NCBI GenBank assembly: GCA_012842765.1
Contig: DUWJ01000399.1
Span: forward strand, 1 to 7,117
Reading direction: 5' to 3'
Length of the DNA: 7,117 nt
Source: Bacillota bacterium
GTDB lineage: Bacteria; Bacillota; DTU025
Both the position numbers and the translations under genes were made by a program. Under the pieces are notes generated by a model that saw nothing but the letters and a program-made list of their open reading frames with translations, was not told the origin of the DNA and did no database searches. Positions 1-5,363 of the stretch are shown piece after piece; the stretch's first letter is position 1, and every line of letters begins with the position of its first letter.

Positions 1-192
1 GATAAGACACGCAGCGACAGCAGTGCCATCATCCTTTGTCCCCTACGGCTGGGTGCAACAGCTTCATTATGTGGCAACGAGTGGGATTTCCCGTCAGTCA
101 TGAGGAGTGAAGAATCTAGGGCGGCCATATGGTTGCCCTGTTGCACCCATACTGATTTGGACAAGGTTTTCGCGGGGAGTGTAGTGCATTGA
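1..192 (+). other. Leader of the kinase gene; possible 3' end of an upstream ORF
   Basis: Frame 1 is open from the window edge to a TGA at 190-192, about 63 codons. That stop overlaps the kinase TTG start (189-191) as TTGA, the arrangement of translationally coupled genes. The conceptual peptide shows no motif I recognise, and a second frame is open to a TGA at 101-103, so coding is not established. A large inverted repeat (50-149) in the same stretch argues for a non-coding leader instead. I found no convincing -35/-10 pair here. The sequence left of the window is needed to decide. Confidence 0.2.
50..149. repeat. Long interrupted inverted repeat upstream of the kinase
   Basis: TGGGTGCAACAG (50-61) is a perfect 12-bp inverted match to CTGTTGCACCCA (138-149). 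Directly inside it, GGCAAC (73-78) matches GTTGCC (132-137). The right arm is therefore 18 continuous bases, while the left arm is split by an 11-base bulge (62-72). The enclosed 79-131 has a small GGG/CCC hairpin (83-92) and a palindrome CCATATGG (125-132). No T-run follows, so this is not a standard terminator. It could be a leader RNA structure, a small miniature-element-like repeat or an operator. The function is unknown. Confidence 0.55.
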
Positions 193-1556
193 AGTCTGCT
201 TCTGTGCGGGATCTTCTCTTTCCCACGACTATAGCGTGGAAAACATATGTCATTGTCATCGCTGCGTCACTGGTTCCAGCGCTGCTTGCTGTCGCCTTGG
301 GTGGGCGAGACCTGGCGCAAGCTCGGCCTGAGGGATACGAGCGGGAGCTATCCTCCGTATGCAGACTGCTAGATGCCGAGCTTGAATCGCGCCATGGATC
401 CTTTGCGCATCTTCTGGAGACCGAAGGCGCTCTCGCGGCGCCTAGGGAAAAGCAGATTCAATTGCTAAACGCTGAATTGCAGCCAATAGTCGACATGATA
501 TCTGTGGCCTATCCCGACGTTGAGTTTGGCTATTATTCCAAAGACCTTCGGGCCGAGCTTGCCATACATCCCATGACCGATGCTGTAAATATATACAAAG
601 AAGTGCTGCCTGAGGAATTCAACATATATCGTACTGGCAGACCTGAGGTGCTGCGTCCATCGGTATCTGAGGCCCAAAAGGCTCAGGGCGGCATGGCAGT
701 GCAGACATGTCCGCTATATGATGGGGACGAGCTTGTTGGCCATGTGTGGGCGAAAATGCCGGTTCGAATAGAGCATAAGAGGCTATATACCGCAGGCAGC
801 CTTGTGGGACTTGCGGCCGTAACCGCTGCCGTTCTCTTGGTTTCATCATGGTACATCATGCGCGGGCTGGGGCACTGGGAGGAGCGATACGCGCTCAGCC
901 GTGGTGCAATGGCTAATCGTGAGGCTGCGGCGATTGTTCACGAGATGCGCAACCCAATAACCGTCTCCAAAGGCCTTGTCCAACTTGTATTGACTCAAGA
1001 GACTGACATGAGAAAGAGGATGTGGCTTTCGAATATCGTCCGCCAATTGGATCACATGAATAACATAGCTTCCGATTATCTTCAGTATGCCCGGCCCAGG
1101 CCGCCCCGAATATCCGATGTTTCTGTGCAAGAGCTTGTAGAGGATCTTGTGGAGAATGTTGCGCCATATGTCGAAGAATCGGGCGCGATCATGGAAGTAT
1201 CGTCTGACTGCGAGGATCTCAAGGTGCGATGCGATCGGGATCAGGTAGGCCAGGTATTGCTCAACCTGGTGAAAAATGCAGTGGAAGCCGGATTGGGCGA
1301 GCCTGGGCTGAAGGTTGCCATTCGCTGGCGCCGGGAGGGAGGAACCGTCATTATCGAAGTGGCCGATAATGGCCCAGGGATTCCCCAGGAGAACCTTTCC
1401 CGCATATTCGACCCATTCTTCACTCTAAAGCCGAAAGGCACAGGTCTTGGCCTTGCGATATCGAGGACCCTTATTGAGCAGCAGGGGGGATCCCTTGCTG
1501 CCCATAGTTCTCAGGCAGGAGGCGCCGTTTTCTCCGTAAAGTTGCCGCGGGCGTGA
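189..1556 (+). CDS. Membrane-bound sensor histidine kinase
   Basis: This is the sensor half of a two-component system: it should autophosphorylate on histidine and pass phosphate to a response regulator that is not in this window. The 455 residues show TM1 at about 19-38, an extracytoplasmic sensor region of about 160 residues (40-198), TM2 at about 200-224, a HisKA H-box IVHEMRNPIT with phospho-acceptor His251, and a HATPase_c domain with N box (Asn359/Asn363), G1 DNGPGI (393-398), FDPFF (407-411) and G2 GTGLGL (417-422). No HAMP or cytoplasmic PAS domain is evident; TM2 leads almost directly into HisKA. The sensor region (GYYS at 114-117, VGHVWA at 183-188) resembles, from memory, a periplasmic sensor seen in Desulfotomaculum-type kinases; the ligand is unknown. 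The TTG start is backed by GGGGAG at 174-179, 9 nt upstream. The HisKA type is reminiscent of sporulation kinases, which is inference only. Confidence 0.93.
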   Translation: MKSASVRDLLFPTTIAWKTYVIVIAASLVPALLAVALGGRDLAQARPEGYERELSSVCRLLDAELESRHGSFAHLLETEGALAAPREKQIQLLNAELQPIVDMISVAYPDVEFGYYSKDLRAELAIHPMTDAVNIYKEVLPEEFNIYRTGRPEVLRPSVSEAQKAQGGMAVQTCPLYDGDELVGHVWAKMPVRIEHKRLYTAGSLVGLAAVTAAVLLVSSWYIMRGLGHWEERYALSRGAMANREAAAIVHEMRNPITVSKGLVQLVLTQETDMRKRMWLSNIVRQLDHMNNIASDYLQYARPRPPRISDVSVQELVEDLVENVAPYVEESGAIMEVSSDCEDLKVRCDRDQVGQVLLNLVKNAVEAGLGEPGLKVAIRWRREGGTVIIEVADNGPGIPQENLSRIFDPFFTLKPKGTGLGLAISRTLIEQQGGSLAAHSSQAGGAVFSVKLPRA

Positions 1557-1558
1557 TC

Positions 1559-1583
1559 CCGGGAAGATTTGCTTGCTTCCCGG
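1559..1583 (+). terminator. Hairpin immediately after the kinase stop
   Basis: CCGGGAAG (1559-1566) and CTTCCCGG (1576-1583) form a perfect 8-bp stem with a 9-nt loop, starting 2 nt after the TGA. The next bases are A/G-rich with no U-tract, so it is not a textbook intrinsic terminator. It may protect the mRNA 3' end or be a weak or Rho-assisted terminator. Confidence 0.4.
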
Positions 1584-1630
1584 CAGGCAGAAAAATGTAG
1601 TATGCCTCGTGCATCTTCAGCTGAACAACG

Positions 1631-1667
1631 GAGAAAGGAAAGAGTCCCGGAAGTATCCCGGGACTCT
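1631..1667 (-). terminator. Intrinsic terminator of the zinc-ribbon gene
   Basis: AGAGTCCCGG (1641-1650) and CCGGGACTCT (1658-1667) form a perfect 10-bp stem with a 7-nt loop. Read on the minus strand, the stem is followed by the pyrimidine tract TTCCTTTCTC (1640-1631). It lies about 50 nt beyond the zinc-ribbon stop codon and so fits a minus-strand terminator. There is no T-tract on the plus side, so it would block kinase transcripts only weakly. Confidence 0.6.
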
Positions 1668-1717
1668 CCATGCCTACGTCGAATGCTTCATATTCCTAAA
1701 CGAGCTCTTCGAGTTGC

Positions 1718-2008
1718 CTACCTATTCCTCATCGACTTCTGCGCAGCGAAGCACTCGCTGCAGTATACCGGCTTATCGCCGCTTGGCTGGAACGGAACGT
1801 AGGCTGGCTTTCCACAGGCGGAGCAGACGGCCTCATACATCTGGCGGTTACCAGAACCACTAGAGGCCCTGCGGGCTCTCCTGCAATCCGGGCACCTCGA
1901 CGGCTCGTTCTGAAATCCGTGCTGATCGTAAAATTCCTGCTCTCCCGCGGTGAACACAAAATCCTGTCCACAGTCTCTACAATTGAGGATCTTGTCTTCG
2001 TATGCCAA
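1718..2008 (-). CDS. Small double zinc-ribbon protein
   Basis: Predicted 96 residues from a TTG start, with four CxxC pairs. With the TTG codon as residue 1, these are Cys10/13, 39/42, 62/65 and 83/86. The N-terminal module (CRDCG, FVFTAGEQEFY, NEPSRCPDC) and C-terminal module (CSACGK, VPFQPSGDKPVYCSECF) match, from memory, a widespread uncharacterised bacterial zinc-ribbon family with no defined biochemical role. A nucleic-acid or protein-binding role is only a guess. The longer frame starts with ATG at 2059 or 2017, but neither has a well-placed ribosome binding site. The TTG at 2006-2008 follows GGGGATGATC (2021-2012), which matches the anti-16S consensus GGAGGTGATC at 8 of 10 bases with ideal spacing, and gives the family-like N-terminus MAYEDK. 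It converges on the kinase gene and has its own promoter. Confidence 0.88.
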   Translation of the reverse strand: MAYEDKILNCRDCGQDFVFTAGEQEFYDQHGFQNEPSRCPDCRRARRASSGSGNRQMYEAVCSACGKPAYVPFQPSGDKPVYCSECFAAQKSMRNR

Positions 2009-2092
2009 CTTGATCATCCCCGATTCGTTGGATAGTCTCTTGATCAAGTCGACAGGCATTAGAATGCGTGCGCTTGAACAACAGCCATATAT

Positions 2093-2121
2093 ATCTTAAA
2101 GCCTTTCCGGCGAACTTGCAA
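2093..2121 (-). promoter_or_regulatory. Sigma-A-type promoter of the zinc-ribbon gene
   Basis: On the minus strand, TTGCAA (2121-2116), a 17-nt spacer and TAAGAT (2098-2093) form a -35/-10 pair with exact optimal spacing; each hexamer matches consensus at 4 of 6. Transcription would start near 2086, leaving a leader of about 78 nt before the TTG start at 2008. Confidence 0.6.
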
Positions 2122-2407
2122 TATGCTGCCAACAAAAGTATTGTCTGACGCTTCGTGCCCACGTGAGTGTCAAACCCACTTTTGCCTGGTAGAGCTGGGG
2201 GTTGTCCGAGAACCTCGGGAAATTGCGGCGAAAAGAAACTTCCCGCTCGATACCTTATGTATGGGCATTGTTCACTCTTAACCATAGATTTGCTGCCTGA
2301 TCTGAGCTTCTGTAGGAAATAATGTACCGCAGCTTTGACCGATTTTCCAGGTCTTGTGCGCCGATTATTGCCTTTGTCGAAGATGCCCGTTCGCCGGGAG
2401 GGAATGC
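2122..2407. other. Divergent intergenic region, no gene recognised
   Basis: Between the zinc-ribbon promoter and the tadA promoter I find only minor structures: a 5-bp hairpin CCGAG/CTCGG at 2206-2218 and a 4-bp hairpin CCCG/CGGG at 2386-2398. Both strands carry open frames across parts of it. The minus-strand frame extends antisense into tadA and is rich in His and Arg with no motif. The plus-strand frame is an upstream extension of tadA that lacks TadA similarity. I see no riboswitch, tRNA or repeat. Confidence 0.4.
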
Positions 2408-2417
2408 GGAGGTAGTG

Positions 2418-2446
2418 TTGATTTACCCTCATCGGTATGGTAACAT
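2418..2446 (+). promoter_or_regulatory. Candidate extended -10 promoter for tadA
   Basis: TTGATT (2418-2423), a 17-nt spacer and TAACAT (2441-2446) form a -35/-10 pair, with TG at 2438-2439 one base upstream of the -10 (extended -10, TGn). The predicted start is near 2453, about 25 nt before the ATG at 2478. If correct it rules out tadA starts further upstream. It may also drive the downstream tRNAs and SRP RNA. Confidence 0.5.
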
Positions 2447-2477
2447 ATGTGGCGAGCAAAGGATGCTTCATAGAACT

Positions 2478-2936
2478 ATGAAACAAGAATTGCTTGATGT
2501 CAAGTTTATGAGCGAGGCCATGGCCCAGGCGCATGAGGCGTCGTTGGCTGGCGAGGTGCCGGTCGGCGCGGTAGTGGTTATGGGCGATGAGGTTATCGCG
2601 CGCGCGCAGAACCGGAAGGAATCGGATAAGGATCCAACGGCGCACGCAGAGATACTTGCGATCCGGGAGGCCGCCAACCGCATCGGATCATGGCGGCTTT
2701 CGGGGGCAACCATTTACGTGACGCTGGAGCCATGTCCTATGTGTGCGGGTGCCATAGTTCAGGCGAGGCTTGATAGATTGGTTTATGGAGCGGCTGATCC
2801 CAAGACAGGGGCGGCCGGTACTATATTCGACTTACCACGCGACATGAGGCTCAACCACTGGGTGAGTGTGACAGGCGGGGTCATGGCGGAAGAAGCCGGC
2901 ACGTTGCTTGAGAAGTTCTTTTCAAATAAGCGTTGA
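2478..2936 (+). CDS. tadA: tRNA-specific adenosine deaminase TadA
   Basis: TadA deaminates A34 to inosine in tRNA-Arg(ACG), allowing it to read CGU, CGC and CGA. The 152-residue product has the cytidine/deoxycytidylate deaminase fold. The zinc and catalytic motif HAE is at 56-58 (His56 zinc ligand, Glu58 proton shuttle), and PCPMC at 85-89 supplies Cys86 and Cys89. The preceding GEVPVGAVVV and following RLDRLVYGAADPKTGA are typical of TadA, and length fits the family (about 150-170). The start is uncertain. ATG 2478 gives the usual N-terminal length; AAAGGA lies upstream but 14 nt away. In-frame alternatives are ATG 2463 and TTG 2418, the latter preceded by a perfect GGAGGT. The Bacillus counterpart (yaaJ) also lies just upstream of scr and dnaX. 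The gene ends 19 nt before the first tRNA-Ser. Confidence 0.93.
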   Translation: MKQELLDVKFMSEAMAQAHEASLAGEVPVGAVVVMGDEVIARAQNRKESDKDPTAHAEILAIREAANRIGSWRLSGATIYVTLEPCPMCAGAIVQARLDRLVYGAADPKTGAAGTIFDLPRDMRLNHWVSVTGGVMAEEAGTLLEKFFSNKR

Positions 2937-2955
2937 TATTTTTCATATAGCTTGC

Positions 2956-3046
2956 GGAGAGATGGCTGAGCTGGTCGAAAGCGCTCGCCTCGAAAGCGAG
3001 TAGGCGGGGAACCGCCTCGTGGGTTCGAATCCCACTCTCTCCGCCA
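2956..3046 (+). tRNA. tRNA-Ser (anticodon CGA)
   Basis: Class II tRNA of 91 nt including an encoded CCA (3044-3046). The acceptor stem is GGAGAGA/TCTCTCC with discriminator G3043. The anticodon stem is CTCGC/GCGAG with loop CTCGAAA and anticodon CGA at 2991-2993, reading UCG. The long variable arm, GGCGG-GGAA-CCGCC, is diagnostic of serine tRNAs. The T arm is GTGGG-TTCGAAT-CCCAC. It lies 19 nt after tadA with no clear promoter of its own. Confidence 0.97.
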
Positions 3047-3084
3047 TAGATTCTGAGGCCTATTTCTGGGGCTTTCCATATTGC

Positions 3085-3175
3085 GGAGAGGTGGCTGAGT
3101 TGGTCTAAGGCGCTCGCCTGGAGAGCGAGTAGGCGGGGAACCGCCTCGTGGGTTCGAATCCCACCCTCTCCGCCA
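3085..3175 (+). tRNA. tRNA-Ser (anticodon GGA)
   Basis: Class II tRNA of 91 nt with encoded CCA (3173-3175), differing from the upstream tRNA-Ser at only 7 positions. The acceptor stem is GGAGAGG/CCTCTCC, so the 7:66 pair has changed from A-U to G-C as a compensated pair. The anticodon loop is CTGGAGA with GGA at 3120-3122, reading UCC and UCU. Position 37 is G instead of the A seen in its twin. The spacer from the first tRNA is 38 nt. A T-run (3176-3180) follows directly. Confidence 0.97.
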
Positions 3176-3192
3176 TTTTTGTTCATATTGAC

Positions 3193-3467
3193 TTTGGCCG
3201 TGCTAGACGGGGAGGTAGCGGTGCCCTGTACCCGAAAACCGCTATAGCGGGGTTGACTTCCCACCCTAGGCCTGCCTTCTTTGGGGCCTGCCCGACGCAA
3301 GTGGTGTTGAGGGCTGGGTCCTGCGCAACGAGGCTCTGTGAACCCCGTCAGGACCGGGAGGTAGCAGCGGTAAGCAGATACCCTCGTGTGCCGCGGGAGC
3401 GCCTGGTCGGAGCTGGCTACGTCGGTACCGCCTGGGGAAGCTTGTCGAAGGTGGGTGCACGGCCTCT
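3193..3467 (+). ncRNA. ffs: Signal recognition particle RNA (large type, scRNA/ffs)
   Basis: This is the RNA scaffold of SRP, binding Ffh to target signal-peptide ribosomes to the membrane. Its ends pair: GGCCGTGC (3196-3203) with GCACGGCC (3457-3464). The 5' part has the Alu-domain signature GGGGAGGTAGCGGTGCC and CTGTACC, followed by the helix 4 hairpin CCGCTATAGCGG (3239-3250). The S domain has the Ffh-binding core around GTCAGGACCGGGAGGTAGCA (3347-3366), with a GGGA tetraloop closed by ACC/GGT where the usual sequence is TCC-GGAA-GGA, a covarying change. The length of about 275 nt fits the Bacillus scRNA (about 270 nt). The exact mature ends are inferred from pairing. Placement just upstream of dnaX is the same as in Bacillus. 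No good promoter is visible in the 17 nt after the tRNA; a poor CATATT (3184-3189) has no matching -35. Confidence 0.95.
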
Positions 3468-3476
3468 ACATCGTCA

Positions 3477-3504
3477 GGATGGTCCGGCTGGGCCATCCTT
3501 TTTT
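3477..3504 (+). terminator. Intrinsic terminator after SRP RNA
   Basis: GGATGGTCC (3477-3485) pairs with GGGCCATCC (3490-3498) in a 9-bp stem with one G-T pair and a GGCT loop, followed immediately by six Ts (3499-3504). This is a textbook intrinsic terminator, closing the SRP RNA and any tadA-tRNA-SRP transcript. Confidence 0.92.
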
Positions 3505-3611
3505 GATGTGGAGGACAAAGAGAGACCTGGAGCGAATACTACTTGAGGCATGTTTTGCTGAGCCTGCTTTCTAGGGCTTGCAAAGGCAAATCGGATTTTG
3601 GGGGGCTACCG

Positions 3612-5342
3612 GTGACTTACGTTTCGCTCTACCGGCGATGGCGTCCACAAACGTTCGACGATATCGTTGGGCAGGGCCATGTTGTCAGAACCTTGAAGAA
3701 TGCGGTGTCAACGGGGCGCATTTCCCATGCCTATATTTTCTCAGGGCCAAGGGGAACTGGCAAGACTTCTACTGCAAGGGTGCTTGCTCGCGCTCTTAAC
3801 TGCGAGAAAGGACCAACGCCTGATCCGTGCGGAGAGTGCCGTTCATGTGTGGCGATACGCGACGGAAACGCTATGGACGTCATAGAGATCGATGCGGCTT
3901 CCAACAGGGGCATCGAGGAGATCAGGGATCTGCGCGAGAAAGTGGTGTACGCACCTACTCAGGGCAGGTACAAGGTATATATCATTGACGAGGCCCACAT
4001 GCTTACACAGGCTGCGTCCAACGCTTTTCTAAAGACGTTGGAAGAACCGCCTAGCCATGTCATATTCGTCTTGGCCACGACAGAACCTGAGAACATCCTA
4101 GAGACCATCAGATCGCGCTGCCAGCGTTTCGATTTTAACAGGCTGAGCGTCTCCGACCTTGCAGATCACGTTTCCCGGGTGGCCGCAGCCCAGTCTATAT
4201 CTATCGACCCTGACGCCGCAAAGCTCATAGCCAGGCGCGCTGACGGAAGTGCGAGAGACGCGTTGGGCCTTTTGGAACAGGCATCTGCATGGTCGACCCA
4301 TGTTACGAGCGAATCAGTTCTAGAATTGCTTGGAACGTCTGATTTCGACACCCTATACAACTACGCCGATGCTGCCCGCAGGGGAGAGCCGGGCCAGCTG
4401 CTTTCGATCATCCGCGATGTAGTGGAGAGCGGCGCTGATATGAGGCAGTTTCTGCAGGACCTGGTGGTCCATTTTCGTAACTTACTAGTTGCTAAAGAAT
4501 GCCCCGACCTCGGCGGGTTGCTTGATGCGCCAGAAGCGGTCCAGGCGAGCATTGCGGAGCAGGCTGCCTTTTTTACGCGCGAGCGTATAATCGAGATCCT
4601 GGACATCCTTAGTGAGGCAGAAATTCAGGTGAGGCGTTCACCCAATCCCCGTCTTTTAGTGGAACTTGCGGCGGCTAAGATCTGCGCCGAACCTCGCGAA
4701 GATGCAGTTGCGCAGGTCGGCAGGGCTCAGAAAGATACGGAGTCTTTTGCGGGGGCGCAGGCTGCCGAGACGCGTAGGAAGGACCCGGAACAGGCCGCGA
4801 CCCTGCCTGACAGGAAAGGATCGCCGGGTGCAGGCGGCAGTCTTGACGCTTCTGGGGCGGGCAGGAGGGACGGCGGGGAGGAAGCGAAGCCTCAAGGACA
4901 GGCGAGGGGTGCCCGAGGCACCGGGGATGCGAGACAGGAGCAGAATGCTCAATCCGGATATGTAGGGATCTCTGAGGAAGAATGGAATGAGGCTTTGGCG
5001 CATATAAAAAAGGCTAACTTGGTGCTGGAGGCCTTTCTGAAGCCTGTAACGGCGGTCTGCGTAGACGGTGATGTGGCGACAATCATGTATGATCCTTCGT
5101 GGACGGTCCATGTGCAGAAAGCCTCTGAGCCCGACAATAAGGAATTGATAGCGAGGGCCCTCACAGATGTGCTGGGGAGGCCAGTTCAATGTCGGGTAAT
5201 GGCCAAGGCCCCGCAGACAAAGGCAAAGCCTTCTGGAAAAGGTCCTGATGACGGCGGATTCGGCGATTACTCTGATGTCCCAGAGGTATTGGAAGCGATA
5301 AAGCTGTTCGATCCTGTGGAGATAAAGGTGATTGAAGATTGA
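3612..5342 (+). CDS. dnaX: DNA polymerase III subunit gamma/tau (DnaX)
   Basis: ATPase of the clamp loader, which opens the DnaN sliding clamp and, as tau, links polymerase and helicase at the fork. From GTG 3612 (GGGGGG at 3600-3605, 6 nt spacing) the product is 576 residues and starts in the family manner with TYVSLYRRWRPQTF. Longer in-frame starts such as TTG 3543 lack homology. Domains: AAA+ with Walker A GPRGTGKT (45-52); four-Cys zinc module (Cys64, 73, 76, 79); Walker B IIDEAH (124-129); SRC arginine finger region (168-170); sensor 2 GSARDAL (212-218); helical collar domain to about 360; a Gly/Ala/Arg-rich linker (360-450); C-terminal tau domain (450-576). A slippery A_AAA_AAG at codons 465-467 could generate a short gamma form. 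First gene of the dnaX-ebfC-recR operon; I found no strong promoter in 3505-3611. Confidence 0.97.
   Translation: MTYVSLYRRWRPQTFDDIVGQGHVVRTLKNAVSTGRISHAYIFSGPRGTGKTSTARVLARALNCEKGPTPDPCGECRSCVAIRDGNAMDVIEIDAASNRGIEEIRDLREKVVYAPTQGRYKVYIIDEAHMLTQAASNAFLKTLEEPPSHVIFVLATTEPENILETIRSRCQRFDFNRLSVSDLADHVSRVAAAQSISIDPDAAKLIARRADGSARDALGLLEQASAWSTHVTSESVLELLGTSDFDTLYNYADAARRGEPGQLLSIIRDVVESGADMRQFLQDLVVHFRNLLVAKECPDLGGLLDAPEAVQASIAEQAAFFTRERIIEILDILSEAEIQVRRSPNPRLLVELAAAKICAEPREDAVAQVGRAQKDTESFAGAQAAETRRKDPEQAATLPDRKGSPGAGGSLDASGAGRRDGGEEAKPQGQARGARGTGDARQEQNAQSGYVGISEEEWNEALAHIKKANLVLEAFLKPVTAVCVDGDVATIMYDPSWTVHVQKASEPDNKELIARALTDVLGRPVQCRVMAKAPQTKAKPSGKGPDDGGFGDYSDVPEVLEAIKLFDPVEIKVIED
5006..5018 (+). 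promoter_or_regulatory. Candidate -1 programmed frameshift site in dnaX
   Basis: The heptamer AAAAAAG (5006-5012) is read in frame as ATA-AAA-AAG, i.e. A_AAA_AAG, the most efficient -1 slippery sequence in E. coli and the one used in its dnaX. After slippage the -1 frame reads GGC then TAA (5015-5017), giving a 468-residue product ending IKKG. A Shine-Dalgarno-like GAGG (4989-4992) lies 13 nt upstream. I could not find a strong downstream stem-loop; the best is a 4-bp AGGC/GCCT (5029-5044). Function is inferred by analogy. Confidence 0.45.
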
Positions 5343-5363
5343 ATAGAGCGGGGAGGGGACGAG

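Noticed and set aside
1569..1863. Two overlapping plus-strand frames of 77 and 96 codons after the kinase
   Set aside because: They run antisense into the zinc-ribbon gene, pass through its terminator hairpin and have no motif.
2322..2477. In-frame upstream extension of tadA from ATG 2322
   Set aside because: The extra 52 residues have no TadA similarity, the family starts about 20-25 residues before the GEVPVG motif, and a candidate promoter lies inside the extension.
1977..2645. 222-codon open frame on the minus strand filling the gap between the zinc-ribbon gene and tadA
   Set aside because: It overlaps the zinc-ribbon gene out of frame and runs antisense through the tadA catalytic region. 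It is rich in Arg/His, shows no motif, and would contain both promoters.
3148..3546. 132-codon plus-strand frame across the second tRNA and the SRP RNA
   Set aside because: The sequence is explained by conserved RNA genes and their terminator.
3543..3611. Upstream extension of dnaX from TTG 3543
   Set aside because: DnaX proteins begin just before YVSLYR, matching GTG 3612, which has a G-rich ribosome binding site. The extension has no homology.
5029..5044. Downstream stem-loop to stimulate dnaX frameshifting
   Set aside because: Only a 4-bp stem (AGGC/GCCT) with an unpaired 8-nt loop is visible, too weak to claim as a stimulator.
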